A stretch of 64,000 nt of DNA from positions 556,001-620,000 of the forward strand of contig NZ_CP015318.1 of the NCBI RefSeq assembly GCF_001686985.1, in the 5' to 3' direction. Positions 27,778-36,682 of the stretch are shown here, in pieces. Positions within the stretch are counted from its first letter, which is position 1. The number at the start of each line of letters is the position of its first letter. The notes under the pieces are model-generated. The model searched no databases. It saw only the letters and a program-made list of their open reading frames with translations, and had not been told where the DNA came from. Source of the DNA: Mesorhizobium amorphae CCNWGS0123. GTDB taxonomy: Bacteria; Pseudomonadota; Alphaproteobacteria; Rhizobiales; Rhizobiaceae. The position numbers and the translations under genes were made by a program.

Positions 27778-28704
27778 ATGTTCGGAGAAATCGAGGGGAC
27801 GGGATTCGAGGTGCTGGATCCGCGCTTCAGCAGCTGCTTCGTCGGCCATGCACGGGTCGAGCGGCTGTGGACGGGCGGACGCTGGCACGAAGGGCCGGCA
27901 TGGTTCGCGCCCGGCCGCTATCTGATCTGGTCCGACATTCCCAACAACCGCATGCTGCGCTGGGACGAAACCTCCAGCGCCGTTTCCGTGTTTCGCCAGC
28001 CCGCCAACAACTCGAACGGTAACACCGTCGACCGGCAAGGGCGGCTCGTCTCTTGCGAGCACCTGACACGGCGGGTGACACGCACCGAATTCGACGGTTC
28101 GGTGACCATTGTCGCCGACCGCTTCGAAGGCAGGCGTTTCAACTCGCCCAACGATGTCGTGGTCGCGAGCGACGGCGCTATCTGGTTCACCGATCCGTCC
28201 TACGGCATCATGCACGACTATGAGGGCGAGTATGGTGAGGAGGAGATCGGCGGCTGTTACGTCTACCGGGCCGATCCGGCGAGCGGCGAGGTGGCGCGTG
28301 TGGCAGATGATTTCGCCAAGCCGAACGGCCTCGCCTTTTCACCCGACGAAACGCTTCTCTATGTCGCCGACACCGGCGCCTCGCATCTGCCGGACGGGCC
28401 GCGCCACATCCGCCGCTTCAAGGTCGGCGATGACCGCAGGCTGAGCGGCGGCGAGGTTTTTGCCCAATGCACGAACGGGTTGTTCGATGGGTTCCGCGTC
28501 GACACCAAGGGGCGCCTCTGGTGCAGCGCAGGCGACGGCGTCCATTGCTACGAACCGGACGGAACGCTGATCGGCAAAGTCCACATCCCCGAAGCAGTCT
28601 CCAACCTGACCTTCGGCGGTGCCCGCCGAAACCGGCTCTTCATCACCGCAACGACATCGCTGTATGCGGTCTACGTCACCGCAAACGGTTCAACGCTGGG
28701 GTAA
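27778..28704 (+). CDS. SMP-30/gluconolactonase family protein
   Basis: ATG 27778 with GAGAGG nine to ten bases upstream gives 308 residues; an in-frame GTG at 27751 is less likely. The six-bladed propeller shows the family marks: RWHEGPAWF with its metal Glu, NNSNGNTVDRQGRLVSCEH, FNSPNDVVV and LYVADTGAS with metal-site Asn and Asp residues. It should hydrolyse sugar lactones such as gluconolactone to the acid, feeding the kinase and dehydrogenases next door. No signal peptide is present. Confidence 0.9.
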   Translation: MFGEIEGTGFEVLDPRFSSCFVGHARVERLWTGGRWHEGPAWFAPGRYLIWSDIPNNRMLRWDETSSAVSVFRQPANNSNGNTVDRQGRLVSCEHLTRRVTRTEFDGSVTIVADRFEGRRFNSPNDVVVASDGAIWFTDPSYGIMHDYEGEYGEEEIGGCYVYRADPASGEVARVADDFAKPNGLAFSPDETLLYVADTGASHLPDGPRHIRRFKVGDDRRLSGGEVFAQCTNGLFDGFRVDTKGRLWCSAGDGVHCYEPDGTLIGKVHIPEAVSNLTFGGARRNRLFITATTSLYAVYVTANGSTLG

Positions 28705-28718
28705 CGGCAGACAAAACA

Positions 28719-28748
28719 AAGGCGGGAGCACGCGCGTGCTCCCGCCTT
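28719..28748. terminator. Bidirectional terminator, perfect 15-bp palindrome
   Basis: AAGGCGGGAGCACGC and its exact complement meet without a loop, flanked by AAAACA on the left and TTGAAAA on the right. It lies between the convergent lactonase and typA genes and works for both. Confidence 0.85.
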
Positions 28749-28770
28749 GAAAATGCTTCGACGAAAAGAC

Positions 28771-30600
28771 TTACGCCGCGCCGACCACCTTGGCCGATTT
28801 CTCGAAACGCTTGCGTTCGTTCGGGTCGAGATAGAGCTTGCGCAGGCGGATGGTCTTCGGCGTCACCTCGACCAGCTCGTCGTCCTGGATCCAGGCCAGC
28901 GCGCGCTCGAGCGTCATGCGGATCGGCGGCGTCAGCTTGACCGCCTCGTCCTTGCCGGCGGCGCGGATGTTGGTCAGCTTCTTGCCCTTCAGCACGTTCA
29001 CTTCAAGGTCGTTGTCGCGGCTATGGATGCCGATGATCATGCCCTGATAGACCTTGACGCCCGGGTCGATGACCATCGGGCCGCGGTCTTCCAGGTTCCA
29101 CATCGCATAGGCGACCGATTCGCCCTGCTCATTGGAGATCAGCACGCCGTTGGTGCGGCCAGCCAATTCGCCCTTGTAGGCCTCGTAGGCATGAAACAGC
29201 CGGTTCATGACGGCGGTGCCGCGCGTGTCGGTCAGCAGTTCCGACTGGTAGCCGATCAGGCCGCGCGTCGGCGCGTGGAACACCAAGCGCTGGCGGTTGC
29301 CGCCGGACGGGCGGAGTTCGACCATCTCGGCCTTGCGCTCCGACATCTTCTGCACGACGACGCCGGCATGCTCCTCGTCAACGTCGATGACGACTTCCTC
29401 GATCGGCTCCAGCAATTCGCCGTTGTCGCCCTTCTGCATGACGACACGCGGCCGCGACACGGCGATCTCGAACCCTTCGCGGCGCATCGTCTCGATCAGC
29501 ACGGCAAGCTGCAATTCGCCGCGCCCGGAAACGAAAAACGAATCCTTGTCCGGCGATTCCTCGATCTTCAGCGCGACATTGCCTTCGGCTTCGCGCAGCA
29601 GGCGGTCGCGGATGACGCGGCTGGTCACCTTGTCACCTTCGGTGCCGGCCAGCGGGCTGTCATTGACCAGGAAAGACATCGTCACCGTCGGCGGATCGAT
29701 CGGCTGCGCATGCAGCGGTTCGGTCACCGCCGGGTCGCAGAACGTGTCGGCGACGGTGCCCTTCGACAGGCCGGCGATCGCGACGATGTCGCCCGCCTGG
29801 GCCTCGTCGATCGGCTGGCGCTCGAGACCGCGGAAAGCGAGGATCTTCGAGACGCGGCCGGTTTCGATCTGGGTGCCGTCATGGTGCAGCACCTTGACCG
29901 CCTGGTTGGATTTCAGCGTGCCACTCTCGATACGGCCGGTGATGATGCGGCCGAGGAACGGGTTGGCCTCCAGGATGGTGCCGATCATGCGGAACGGTCC
30001 GGGATGAACCGTCGGTTCCGGCACATGCTTGATGACGAGATCGAACAGCGGTGCAAGCTGCTGATCCTTGGGACCTTCCGGATTTTCCGAAACCCAGCCG
30101 TCGCGGCCCGAACCGTAGAGGATCGGGAAATCGAGCTGCTCGTCGGTGGCGTCGAGCGCGGCAAACAGGTCGAACACCTCATTGACCACCTCGACATGGC
30201 GGGCATCCGGGCGGTCGATCTTGTTGATGACGACGATCGGCTTCAATCCGACCTTGAGCGCCTTGCCGACGACGAACTTGGTTTGCGGCATCGGCCCTTC
30301 GGCGGCGTCGACCAGCACGATGGCCGAATCCACCATCGACAGGATGCGCTCGACCTCGCCGCCAAAGTCGGCGTGGCCGGGGGTGTCGACAATGTTGATG
30401 CGGGTGTCCTTCCAGTCGACCGAGGTCGCCTTGGCCAGGATGGTGATGCCGCGTTCCTTTTCGAGGTCGTTGGAATCCATGGCGCGTTCGGCGACGCGCT
30501 GGTTGTCGCGGAACGAGCCGGACTGCTTCAGCAACTGGTCGACGAGGGTGGTTTTTCCATGGTCGACGTGCGCGATGATCGCGATATTACGAATTTTCAT
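28771..30600 (-). CDS. typA: Ribosome-binding GTPase TypA/BipA
   Basis: The 609-residue translational GTPase has G1 AHVDHGKTT at residues 10-18, the switch II DTPGHADFGGEVER, and NKIDRP. EF-G-like domains III and V follow, then the C-terminal BipA domain (RGTAVMNRLFHAYEAYKGE and VKLTPPIRMTLERALAWIQDDE), which binds the ribosome. It supports 50S assembly and growth under cold or other stress. Length is normal. It is monocistronic, with a 196-base upstream gap. Confidence 0.97.
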   Translation of the reverse strand: MKIRNIAIIAHVDHGKTTLVDQLLKQSGSFRDNQRVAERAMDSNDLEKERGITILAKATSVDWKDTRINIVDTPGHADFGGEVERILSMVDSAIVLVDAAEGPMPQTKFVVGKALKVGLKPIVVINKIDRPDARHVEVVNEVFDLFAALDATDEQLDFPILYGSGRDGWVSENPEGPKDQQLAPLFDLVIKHVPEPTVHPGPFRMIGTILEANPFLGRIITGRIESGTLKSNQAVKVLHHDGTQIETGRVSKILAFRGLERQPIDEAQAGDIVAIAGLSKGTVADTFCDPAVTEPLHAQPIDPPTVTMSFLVNDSPLAGTEGDKVTSRVIRDRLLREAEGNVALKIEESPDKDSFFVSGRGELQLAVLIETMRREGFEIAVSRPRVVMQKGDNGELLEPIEEVVIDVDEEHAGVVVQKMSERKAEMVELRPSGGNRQRLVFHAPTRGLIGYQSELLTDTRGTAVMNRLFHAYEAYKGELAGRTNGVLISNEQGESVAYAMWNLEDRGPMVIDPGVKVYQGMIIGIHSRDNDLEVNVLKGKKLTNIRAAGKDEAVKLTPPIRMTLERALAWIQDDELVEVTPKTIRLRKLYLDPNERKRFEKSAKVVGAA

Positions 30601-30796
30601 TTTACGGTCTCGGGAGCGTTACAGGCAGCAGGCCCAAAGGCGCAGCCTCTTTCGGTTGCGCGGCTCATACAGGGTTTTTCGCATTTGCGAAAGAGGAGGC
30701 TCGTCACCAAATACTCATCAAATCTTAAACATCCGCGTGTGAAATGATTTTGTTAACCAAGGCGGAACCTTTCGGGTCCCGGGCAGTTCGAACGTC

Positions 30797-31075
30797 ATGA
30801 CCGATCAAGTCAGCAAATTCCGACCGATTCTCGCTTGGGCGGCGCTCGCCGTCGTCCTTGCGGCAGGTGGCGCGCAGTCCGCCGCGACCCTCAAGGGAAA
30901 TCCTGCCTTGCCGCCGGAAACCGAGACGGCCGAGCAGCTCTACGCCGACGCCCCCGATGGCGTCGATCCGATCGTGACCGGCCCGGTCAGCGCCGCCTTC
31001 AAGCAGCAGCAGAAGGCCGCCGGCTGCGACACGGCGGTGTGGCCGAAGATTCCCGTCGCCTGCTATCCGGATTGA
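30797..31075 (+). CDS. Small exported protein of unknown function
   Basis: The 92-residue product has a hydrophobic signal-like segment (ILAWAALAVVLAAGGAQSA, about 11-29) with a likely cleavage after AQSA. The mature part is acidic and contains two cysteines (GCDTAVWPKIPVACYPD) that could form a disulfide in the periplasm. I recognise no family with certainty. It is oriented away from typA and toward the phosphatase gene. Confidence 0.6.
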   Translation: MTDQVSKFRPILAWAALAVVLAAGGAQSAATLKGNPALPPETETAEQLYADAPDGVDPIVTGPVSAAFKQQQKAAGCDTAVWPKIPVACYPD

Positions 31076-31099
31076 CGACCGCCACCTGCGGCCGGTCCC

Positions 31100-32668
31100 T
31101 TATGCCGACCGCACCGGATCGAGCGTCACCTTGTAGAGCTCGTTGTCGTCACGATCCATCAGCCGCACCGTCATCTGTTCGCTGGCGCCATTGATGTCGA
31201 CGAGGCCGAAGAACTGCAGGCCGGCCGACGGCGGCAGGTTCTGGCCTTGCTCGGCGGTCGGCGCCTTGATGAACTTCAGCTCCGGCCCGAAGGTCATGTC
31301 GAAATCATTGGGGCCGAACGTGCCGGCGTGGATCGGCCCGGAAACGAATTCCCAGAACGGGTTGAAATCCTGGAATTGTGCCTTGTCCGGGTTGTAGTAA
31401 TGCGCCGCCGTGTAGTGCACGTCGGCGGTCAGCCACACCGTGTTGCTGATGCGGGCATTCTTGATATAGCGCAGCAGGTCGGCGATCTCGAGCTCACGAC
31501 CCTTTGGCGCACCATTGTCGCCATTGCTGATCGCTTCGGCGCCGGCCTTCTTGGCAGCATCGTCCCAGACGACGAGGCCGAGCGGCATGTCGGCGGCGAT
31601 GATCTTCCAGGTCGCGTTGGAGTTGGCCAGTTCGCGCTTCAGCCACTTGGTCTGCTGTTCGCCAAGCATGCGCGACTGCGGCGTCATCGTGTCCTGCATG
31701 TCCGGGCCGTTCGGGCCGCGATAGGAGCGCATGTCGAGGAAGAACACGTCGAGCAGCGGTCCGTAGGCGATCTTGCGATAGACGCGGCCGGGCTCAGACG
31801 GCTCGTAGCGGATTGTCGTCATCTCATGGAAAGCGCGCGCCGCGCGCGCCGCCAGCACATGGATGGACTTTTCCGAGTAGCGGTTGTCGGCGCTCAAATC
31901 CTTCGAATCCGACCAGTTGTTCAGCACCTCGTGGTCGTCCCACTGGTAGAAGGTCGGGCAGATGGCGCTGAGGCCGAGCACGTGTCTGTCCATCATGTTG
32001 TATTTCCACTGGTCCCGGTATTCGTCGAGCGTCTCGGCCACCTTGCGCTTGCCGTCGATGAGCACGACGTTCTTCCACTTGCCGCCGCCGGGCAGGTCGA
32101 CCTCGTCCTTCATCGGGCCGTCGGCATAGATGGTATCGCCGGAATGCAGGAAGAAGTCGGGTGTGTGCTTGCCGATCGTGGCGTAGGTCTTCATGCCGGT
32201 CTCGTCGATACCCCAGCCCTGGCCGGCGGTATCGCCCGACCAGGCGAACTTGATATCGCGCTTGGAGGCAGGTGCGGTGCGGAAGCGGCCGGTAATCGGC
32301 TCGGAAACGGCGTTGATGTCGGCGAGATCGGCGGCCGTCATGCGGTAGAAGATGTCCTGGTCGGAGGCCAGCTCGGCGAGCAGCCGCTTCACCGTGTAGT
32401 CGCTGGCCGGCGACGTATCGAGTGGCGCAAGCCGCGTCGTATTGGCGAAACTTTCCGTCGTCGAGACTTCGAACATGACGCGCGCCGGACGGTCGGTGCG
32501 CGTCCACACCATGCCGCTGGTGGCGTCGACGTCGCCCGACTGGACGCCATGGGTGAAGCCCGGCCGCTGGTTGGCGCGCGAATAATAAGGCATCGCGAGA
32601 CCCGAGGCGCCGACCAGGCCGAGGGCGCTGGCGGAGGTGACGAAAGCGCGGCGGGAAATCGTGTTCAT
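31100..32668 (-). CDS. Alkaline phosphatase D (PhoD) family protein, Tat-exported
   Basis: The ATG at 32666-32668 follows CAGGAGACAGCC and gives 522 residues. The N-terminus SRRAFVTSASALGLVG is a twin-arginine signal. The PhoD pattern is present: HGVQSGDVDATSGMVWTR, SGDTAGQ, HSGDTIYADGP, WDDHEVLNNW and TADVHYTAAHYY, with metal-binding Asp and His residues. These Ca/Fe-dependent phosphodiesterases and monoesterases act in the periplasm. No Pho box was identified upstream, so phosphate control is not shown. Confidence 0.92.
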   Translation of the reverse strand: MNTISRRAFVTSASALGLVGASGLAMPYYSRANQRPGFTHGVQSGDVDATSGMVWTRTDRPARVMFEVSTTESFANTTRLAPLDTSPASDYTVKRLLAELASDQDIFYRMTAADLADINAVSEPITGRFRTAPASKRDIKFAWSGDTAGQGWGIDETGMKTYATIGKHTPDFFLHSGDTIYADGPMKDEVDLPGGGKWKNVVLIDGKRKVAETLDEYRDQWKYNMMDRHVLGLSAICPTFYQWDDHEVLNNWSDSKDLSADNRYSEKSIHVLAARAARAFHEMTTIRYEPSEPGRVYRKIAYGPLLDVFFLDMRSYRGPNGPDMQDTMTPQSRMLGEQQTKWLKRELANSNATWKIIAADMPLGLVVWDDAAKKAGAEAISNGDNGAPKGRELEIADLLRYIKNARISNTVWLTADVHYTAAHYYNPDKAQFQDFNPFWEFVSGPIHAGTFGPNDFDMTFGPELKFIKAPTAEQGQNLPPSAGLQFFGLVDINGASEQMTVRLMDRDDNELYKVTLDPVRSA

Positions 32669-32774
32669 GGCTGTCTCCTGGATGGCTGCGAACGGTGCCA
32701 CCAAAGTCCAGCCTCAATGTTTCAGGCGCATCTCGGAACCATGAAGGTTTCGTAACAACTGACAAGCCTCTCCC

Positions 32775-32798
32775 CCTTCTCCCCCCTGGGGGAGAAGG
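32775..32798 (-). terminator. Hairpin terminator downstream of the MFS gene
   Basis: CCTTCTCCCCC-CT-GGGGGAGAAGG is an 11-bp perfect stem just past the MFS stop codon. The same stem family (CCTTCTCCC/GGGAGAAGG) occurs at 8361 and 45461. Confidence 0.65.
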
Positions 32799-32808
32799 AA
32801 GAGCCGCC

Positions 32809-34092
32809 TTAGGCCGCCTGCGGCTCCGGCTCGAATGCCGGCTTGCTGGTGTTGATCAAGAGCGAAATACAGGCCGCGGCGATCGCGGTCATGCCGGCGA
32901 TCATGAAGGCCAGTTCGTAATTGCCTTGCAGTTCGCGCATCGTACCGCCGAAGAAGGCGGCACTTGCCGCACCCACCTGGTGGCCGGCGACGATCCAGCC
33001 GAACACAATCGGGCCGCTGCGATCGCCGAACGCCTCGTTGGCGAGCCTGAGCGTCGGCGGCACGGTGGCGATCCAGTCCAGACCATAGAGCACGGCGAAG
33101 ATGATCAGGCTGGTCGCCGAGAAGCCGGAATAGGGCAGGTAGATCAGCGACAGGCCGCGGATGGCATAGTAGACGCCGAGCAGCTTGCGCGGATCGAAGC
33201 GGTCGGTGAGCCAGCCCGACAACGTCGTGCCGATCAGGTCGAAGATGCCCATCATCGACAACAGGCCGGCAGCCTGGATCTCGCCGATGCCCATGTCGCC
33301 GCAGAAGGCGATCAGATGCGTGCCGACCAGTCCGTTGGTGGTGAAGCCGCAGACGAAGAAGGTGGCGAACAGGTACCAGAACACGCGGGTGCCAGCGGCA
33401 CGCCGCAGCGTGCCCAGCGTGTGCGCGAGGAAATTGCCCTGCGATGCCGGCGATGTCGGCGGCACGTCGTCGGCCTCCGCGCCAAAGCGCACCATGCCGA
33501 TCGAGGCCGGACGCTCGGGCACCAGCAGCCAGACCAGCGGCACCAGAGCGGCGGTTGCGATCGCGATGGCGATGGCGACCGGCTTCCAGCCGCCCGACTG
33601 GGCGAGCGCGGCGAGCAGCGGCAGGAACACCAGCAGGCCGGTGGCGCTGGAGGCCGACATCAGCCCCATCACCAGGCCGCGATTGGTCTTGAACCAGCGG
33701 TTGACGATGGTGGCGCCGAGTACGGTGGCGACCGCACCCGAGCCGACGCCGGAAAACACGCCCCAGGTGAGCAGCAGATGCCACGGCTTGGTCATCAGCA
33801 GGCTGAGCGCCGTCGAGCCCGACATGATCAGCAGCGCGGCGAGCAGCGTGCGGCGCAGGCCGATGCGCTCCATCAGAGCCGCGGCAAACGGCCCGGTCAG
33901 GCCGTAGAGGAAGATGCCTATGGCAGCGGCCAGCGAGACGACATCGCGCCGCCAGCCAAAGCTCTCTTCCAGCGGCAGCATCATGACGGAGGGCGCCGAG
34001 CGCAGACCGGCCGCGATCAGCAGGCAGAGGAAGATGACGCCGACCACGACGAAAGCGTAGCGCTGGCCAAACGGACGGGATTGAGCTAGCAT
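32809..34092 (-). CDS. MFS transporter under TetR control
   Basis: The ATG at 34090-34092 gives 427 residues with about 12 membrane segments. The loop 2-3 motif is MERIGLRRTLL and the mid loop has TDRFDPRKLLGVYY. The general style (GLRSAPSVMMLPLEESFGWRRD at the N-terminus) is that of the oxalate/formate-antiporter-like MFS group, often monocarboxylate or drug carriers. Its start codon lies inside the left arm of a 19-bp inverted repeat that also serves the divergent TetR gene, so the regulator probably represses it. The substrate is unknown. Confidence 0.87.
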   Translation of the reverse strand: MLAQSRPFGQRYAFVVVGVIFLCLLIAAGLRSAPSVMMLPLEESFGWRRDVVSLAAAIGIFLYGLTGPFAAALMERIGLRRTLLAALLIMSGSTALSLLMTKPWHLLLTWGVFSGVGSGAVATVLGATIVNRWFKTNRGLVMGLMSASSATGLLVFLPLLAALAQSGGWKPVAIAIAIATAALVPLVWLLVPERPASIGMVRFGAEADDVPPTSPASQGNFLAHTLGTLRRAAGTRVFWYLFATFFVCGFTTNGLVGTHLIAFCGDMGIGEIQAAGLLSMMGIFDLIGTTLSGWLTDRFDPRKLLGVYYAIRGLSLIYLPYSGFSATSLIIFAVLYGLDWIATVPPTLRLANEAFGDRSGPIVFGWIVAGHQVGAASAAFFGGTMRELQGNYELAFMIAGMTAIAAACISLLINTSKPAFEPEPQAA

Positions 34093-34151
34093 GTTACTGA
34101 CCGGTACGTTGCAATTGGATGGCAATACCCATACGTACCGGTCAGTAACAT
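34091..34151. promoter_or_regulatory. TetR operator: 19-bp arms of a long inverted repeat
   Basis: ATGTTACTGACCGGTACGT (34091-34109) and its exact reverse complement (34133-34151) are separated by 23 bases. Each arm contains a TGACCGGTA-type half palindrome, a common TetR target form. The repeat fills the MFS/TetR divergent gap and overlaps the MFS start codon. Confidence 0.85.
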
Positions 34152-34170
34152 TGTCAAGCGAGTCTTTTGC

Positions 34171-34788
34171 ATGCCATCGGACAATAAAATTGAACCGTCA
34201 ATCAAGGACCCTCACGCGTCGGTCCTGCCGAGAGCCGCCGAGAAGATCCTCGACGTGGCCCGCGACCTGTTCTACCGGCAAGGCATCAGGGCGATCGGCG
34301 TCGACGAGATCGTCAAGCGCGCCGGCGTCACCAAGCCAAGCCTCTACCGCAGCTTTCCGTCCAAGGACGAATTGGCCGCATCCTACCTGCGACAATACGA
34401 CCTTGAGTTCTGGGAGCGCTTCGACGAGGCGGTGGCCGCCCATCCCGGCGACCCGCGCGCGCAGATCAATGCTTTCCTCACCCGCGTCGGCAAGCGCACA
34501 CAAAGACCCGACTATCGCGGCTGCGGCATGACCAATGCGGCGATCGAATATCCCGAGCACGGCCACCCGGCCCGCGTGGTGAGCGAGGCCAACAAGCAGG
34601 AACTACGCCGCCGCCTGCGCACCATGGCGACGGCCATGGGCGCCACTGATGCCGACACGCTCGGCGACGGACTGCTGCTCCTGATCGAGGGCGCCTATAT
34701 CAGCGGCCAGTTGTTCGGCCATGGCGGACCGGCGGCGTCGGTGGCCCGCAACGCCGACCTGCTGATCGAAGCCAGCTTGAAGAAATAG
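34171..34788 (+). CDS. TetR/AcrR-family regulator
   Basis: The 205-residue protein has a TetR helix-turn-helix at about 23-65 (AEKILDVARDLFYRQGI, then IVKRAGVTKPSLYRSFPSKDE). The C-terminal ligand domain contains CGMTNAAIEYPEHGHPA, close to the AcrR-type group that senses small organic compounds. It diverges from the MFS gene, and the 19-bp inverted repeat lies between, so it likely represses both. Confidence 0.9.
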   Translation: MPSDNKIEPSIKDPHASVLPRAAEKILDVARDLFYRQGIRAIGVDEIVKRAGVTKPSLYRSFPSKDELAASYLRQYDLEFWERFDEAVAAHPGDPRAQINAFLTRVGKRTQRPDYRGCGMTNAAIEYPEHGHPARVVSEANKQELRRRLRTMATAMGATDADTLGDGLLLLIEGAYISGQLFGHGGPAASVARNADLLIEASLKK

Positions 34789-34831
34789 CGTTTGACGATA
34801 CGCTGCGGCAGCTCGAAACGGAGTTGTCCGC

Positions 34832-35422
34832 ATGCGCTTTCTTCTGATCCCGCTTGCTCTCGCCGGCCTCTGCCAGGCGGCGCATGCCGACGGCATATCC
34901 AGCGCCTACACCGATCTCGACTGGAAGAAAGATTGCGTCACCTATGCAAAGGCCGAGGAAGGCGAAGGCGACTGGGCCAATCTCGCCTGCTCGGGCTATC
35001 GCGGCTATCCGGTGCTGGTCGCCTATGACGACGCCCGCGAGTCGCTTTACTACGGCTTTCCGTCCGACGACATGACCGCGGTCTGGGAGAGCTTTTCCGG
35101 CTTCAACTCGGCCGGTCCCAAGATCGAATGGCGCATCGAGACCAAGGGCGACATCGCCATCCCCTTCGCCGCCATCCACCGCCGTTCGATCGGCAATCCC
35201 GAGGACGAGAACAAGCCGACCGAGGTGCTCGTCGTCGCCAAGGTCGCGCAACCGGAGGCTCATGACGGCTGCACCGTCGGGCTGGTGCTGGCCACCGGCA
35301 ATCCACAGGCCAACGATCAGGCGCGCAAGCTGGCCGACGACAAGGCAAGGAGCTTTGCCTGCGGCAAGGACAAGCGCGTTGTGATCGGCGACGCGCCCGA
35401 TTTCGGTCGCGTCGATAACTGA
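34832..35422 (+). CDS. Hypothetical periplasmic protein
   Basis: The 196-residue product starts MRFLLIPLALAGLCQAAHAD, a clean signal peptide with cleavage after AHA. The mature domain has aromatic and acidic residues (WKKDCVTYAKAEEGEGDW, YYGFPSDDMTAVWESFSGF) and four cysteines that could form two disulfides. I recognise a conserved alphaproteobacterial exported family in style, but no named function. It is 43 bases after the TetR gene and convergent with ppa. Confidence 0.7.
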   Translation: MRFLLIPLALAGLCQAAHADGISSAYTDLDWKKDCVTYAKAEEGEGDWANLACSGYRGYPVLVAYDDARESLYYGFPSDDMTAVWESFSGFNSAGPKIEWRIETKGDIAIPFAAIHRRSIGNPEDENKPTEVLVVAKVAQPEAHDGCTVGLVLATGNPQANDQARKLADDKARSFACGKDKRVVIGDAPDFGRVDN

Positions 35423-35428
35423 CCCGGC

Positions 35429-35962
35429 TTACTTGCTCGCCTTCGCCCGCGCGATCGCGTCGACGATCATCTTCTTGGCGTACTTCGAATCGTGCCAGCC
35501 TTCGATCTTGACCCATTTGCCGGGTTCGAGATCCTTGTAGTGCTCGAAGAAGTGCTGCACCTGCTGGCGCGTGATGTCGGGCAGCTGCGTGTATTCGGTG
35601 ACGTTCTCGTAGCGCAGCGTCAGCTTGGGTGACGGCACGGCGATGATCTTCTCGTCCTGGCCGGCATTGTCTTCCATGATCAGCACGCCGATTGGCCGCA
35701 CATTGATGACGCAGCCCGGCACCAGCGCGCGCGTGTTGCAGACCAGCACGTCGATCGGGTCGCCGTCGCCCGACAGCGTGTGCGGCACGAAGCCGTAATT
35801 GCCGGGATAGCGCATCGAGGTGTGCAGGAAGCGGTCGACGAACAGCGTGCCGGCCTCCTTGTCCATCTCGTACTTGATCGGTTCGCCGCCGATCGGCACC
35901 TCGATGATGACGTTGAGGTCTTCCGGCGGGTTCTTTCCGGTGGCTATCGCTTCGATACGCAT
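35429..35962 (-). CDS. ppa: Inorganic pyrophosphatase (family I)
   Basis: The ATG at 35960-35962 follows GAGAGGGAAAACC and gives 177 residues, the usual length for soluble bacterial PPases. The active-site signature DGDPIDVLV carries the metal-binding aspartates, and [18 protein letters not shown] supplies the substrate-binding Lys and Glu. The enzyme hydrolyses pyrophosphate in the cytosol and drives biosynthetic reactions. A longer start at 36010 is not supported. Confidence 0.96.
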   Translation of the reverse strand: MRIEAIATGKNPPEDLNVIIEVPIGGEPIKYEMDKEAGTLFVDRFLHTSMRYPGNYGFVPHTLSGDGDPIDVLVCNTRALVPGCVINVRPIGVLIMEDNAGQDEKIIAVPSPKLTLRYENVTEYTQLPDITRQQVQHFFEHYKDLEPGKWVKIEGWHDSKYAKKMIVDAIARAKASK

Positions 35963-36061
35963 GGTTTTCCCTCTCTCGATTTCCGAGATCGATAGCGGGC
36001 GACGCGGCATGGTGCAATGCGGCGAATGGTGCTCAGGACCTGGCGGCAGGCTTTCAGGCCG

Positions 36062-36568
36062 TCATTCCCAGACGAAAGCGACCTTCTTCAGCGCCTTTTG
36101 TTCGAAAATCTCGACGCCTTCGGCGACATCGCGGCCGCCGGCGCCGGCATAGAAGGAGAGCGCGTTCTGGTTGTCCTCCAGCGCCCACACCACCATGCCT
36201 TTCAGGCCGTGGTCGGCGAGGCGCGCGCGTGCCGCCTTGAACAGCCGGCTGCCGAGCCCGATGCCCTGGTATTCCGGACGCAGGTAAAGCTCGTAGATCT
36301 CGCCCTGCTGCCTGAGTTCGCGGGCGCGGTTCTTGCCGATCGTGGCATAGCCGGCGATCTTGCCGCCGATTTCGACCACCAGCACGGTGGCGGCGCGGCG
36401 GATGGCGTTCGCCCACCAGTCGGCGCCGCGGCGGTTGATCATCGACGTCAGCGTGCGGTGCGGGATGATGCCGGAATAGGCGCCGCGCCAAGCCTCCTGG
36501 TGGACGTCGGCGATGGCGCCGGCGTCGCGCGGCTCAGCTTTCCTGATGTCGATGGTCAGCGTGTTCAT
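36062..36568 (-). CDS. GNAT-family N-acetyltransferase
   Basis: The 168-residue product has the acetyl-CoA pyrophosphate loop in PEYQGIGLGSRLFKAA (GNAT motif A), a preceding strand EIYELYLRPEY, and a C-terminal NALSFYAGAGGRDVAEG (motif B: NxxxxxFYxxxGF-like). The substrate is unknown. It is separate from ppa and points toward it. Confidence 0.87.
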   Translation of the reverse strand: MNTLTIDIRKAEPRDAGAIADVHQEAWRGAYSGIIPHRTLTSMINRRGADWWANAIRRAATVLVVEIGGKIAGYATIGKNRARELRQQGEIYELYLRPEYQGIGLGSRLFKAARARLADHGLKGMVVWALEDNQNALSFYAGAGGRDVAEGVEIFEQKALKKVAFVWE

Positions 36569-36682
36569 AATTGCTTAACCATAAACCCGCATCGCCCGAT
36601 TGCAAAGAGTCCGGTCGCCGGCTGCAACGCTTTCGCACAGACGATCGGCAGGCAAAAAGCCGCGGTTGAGCGGACTGAAGCG

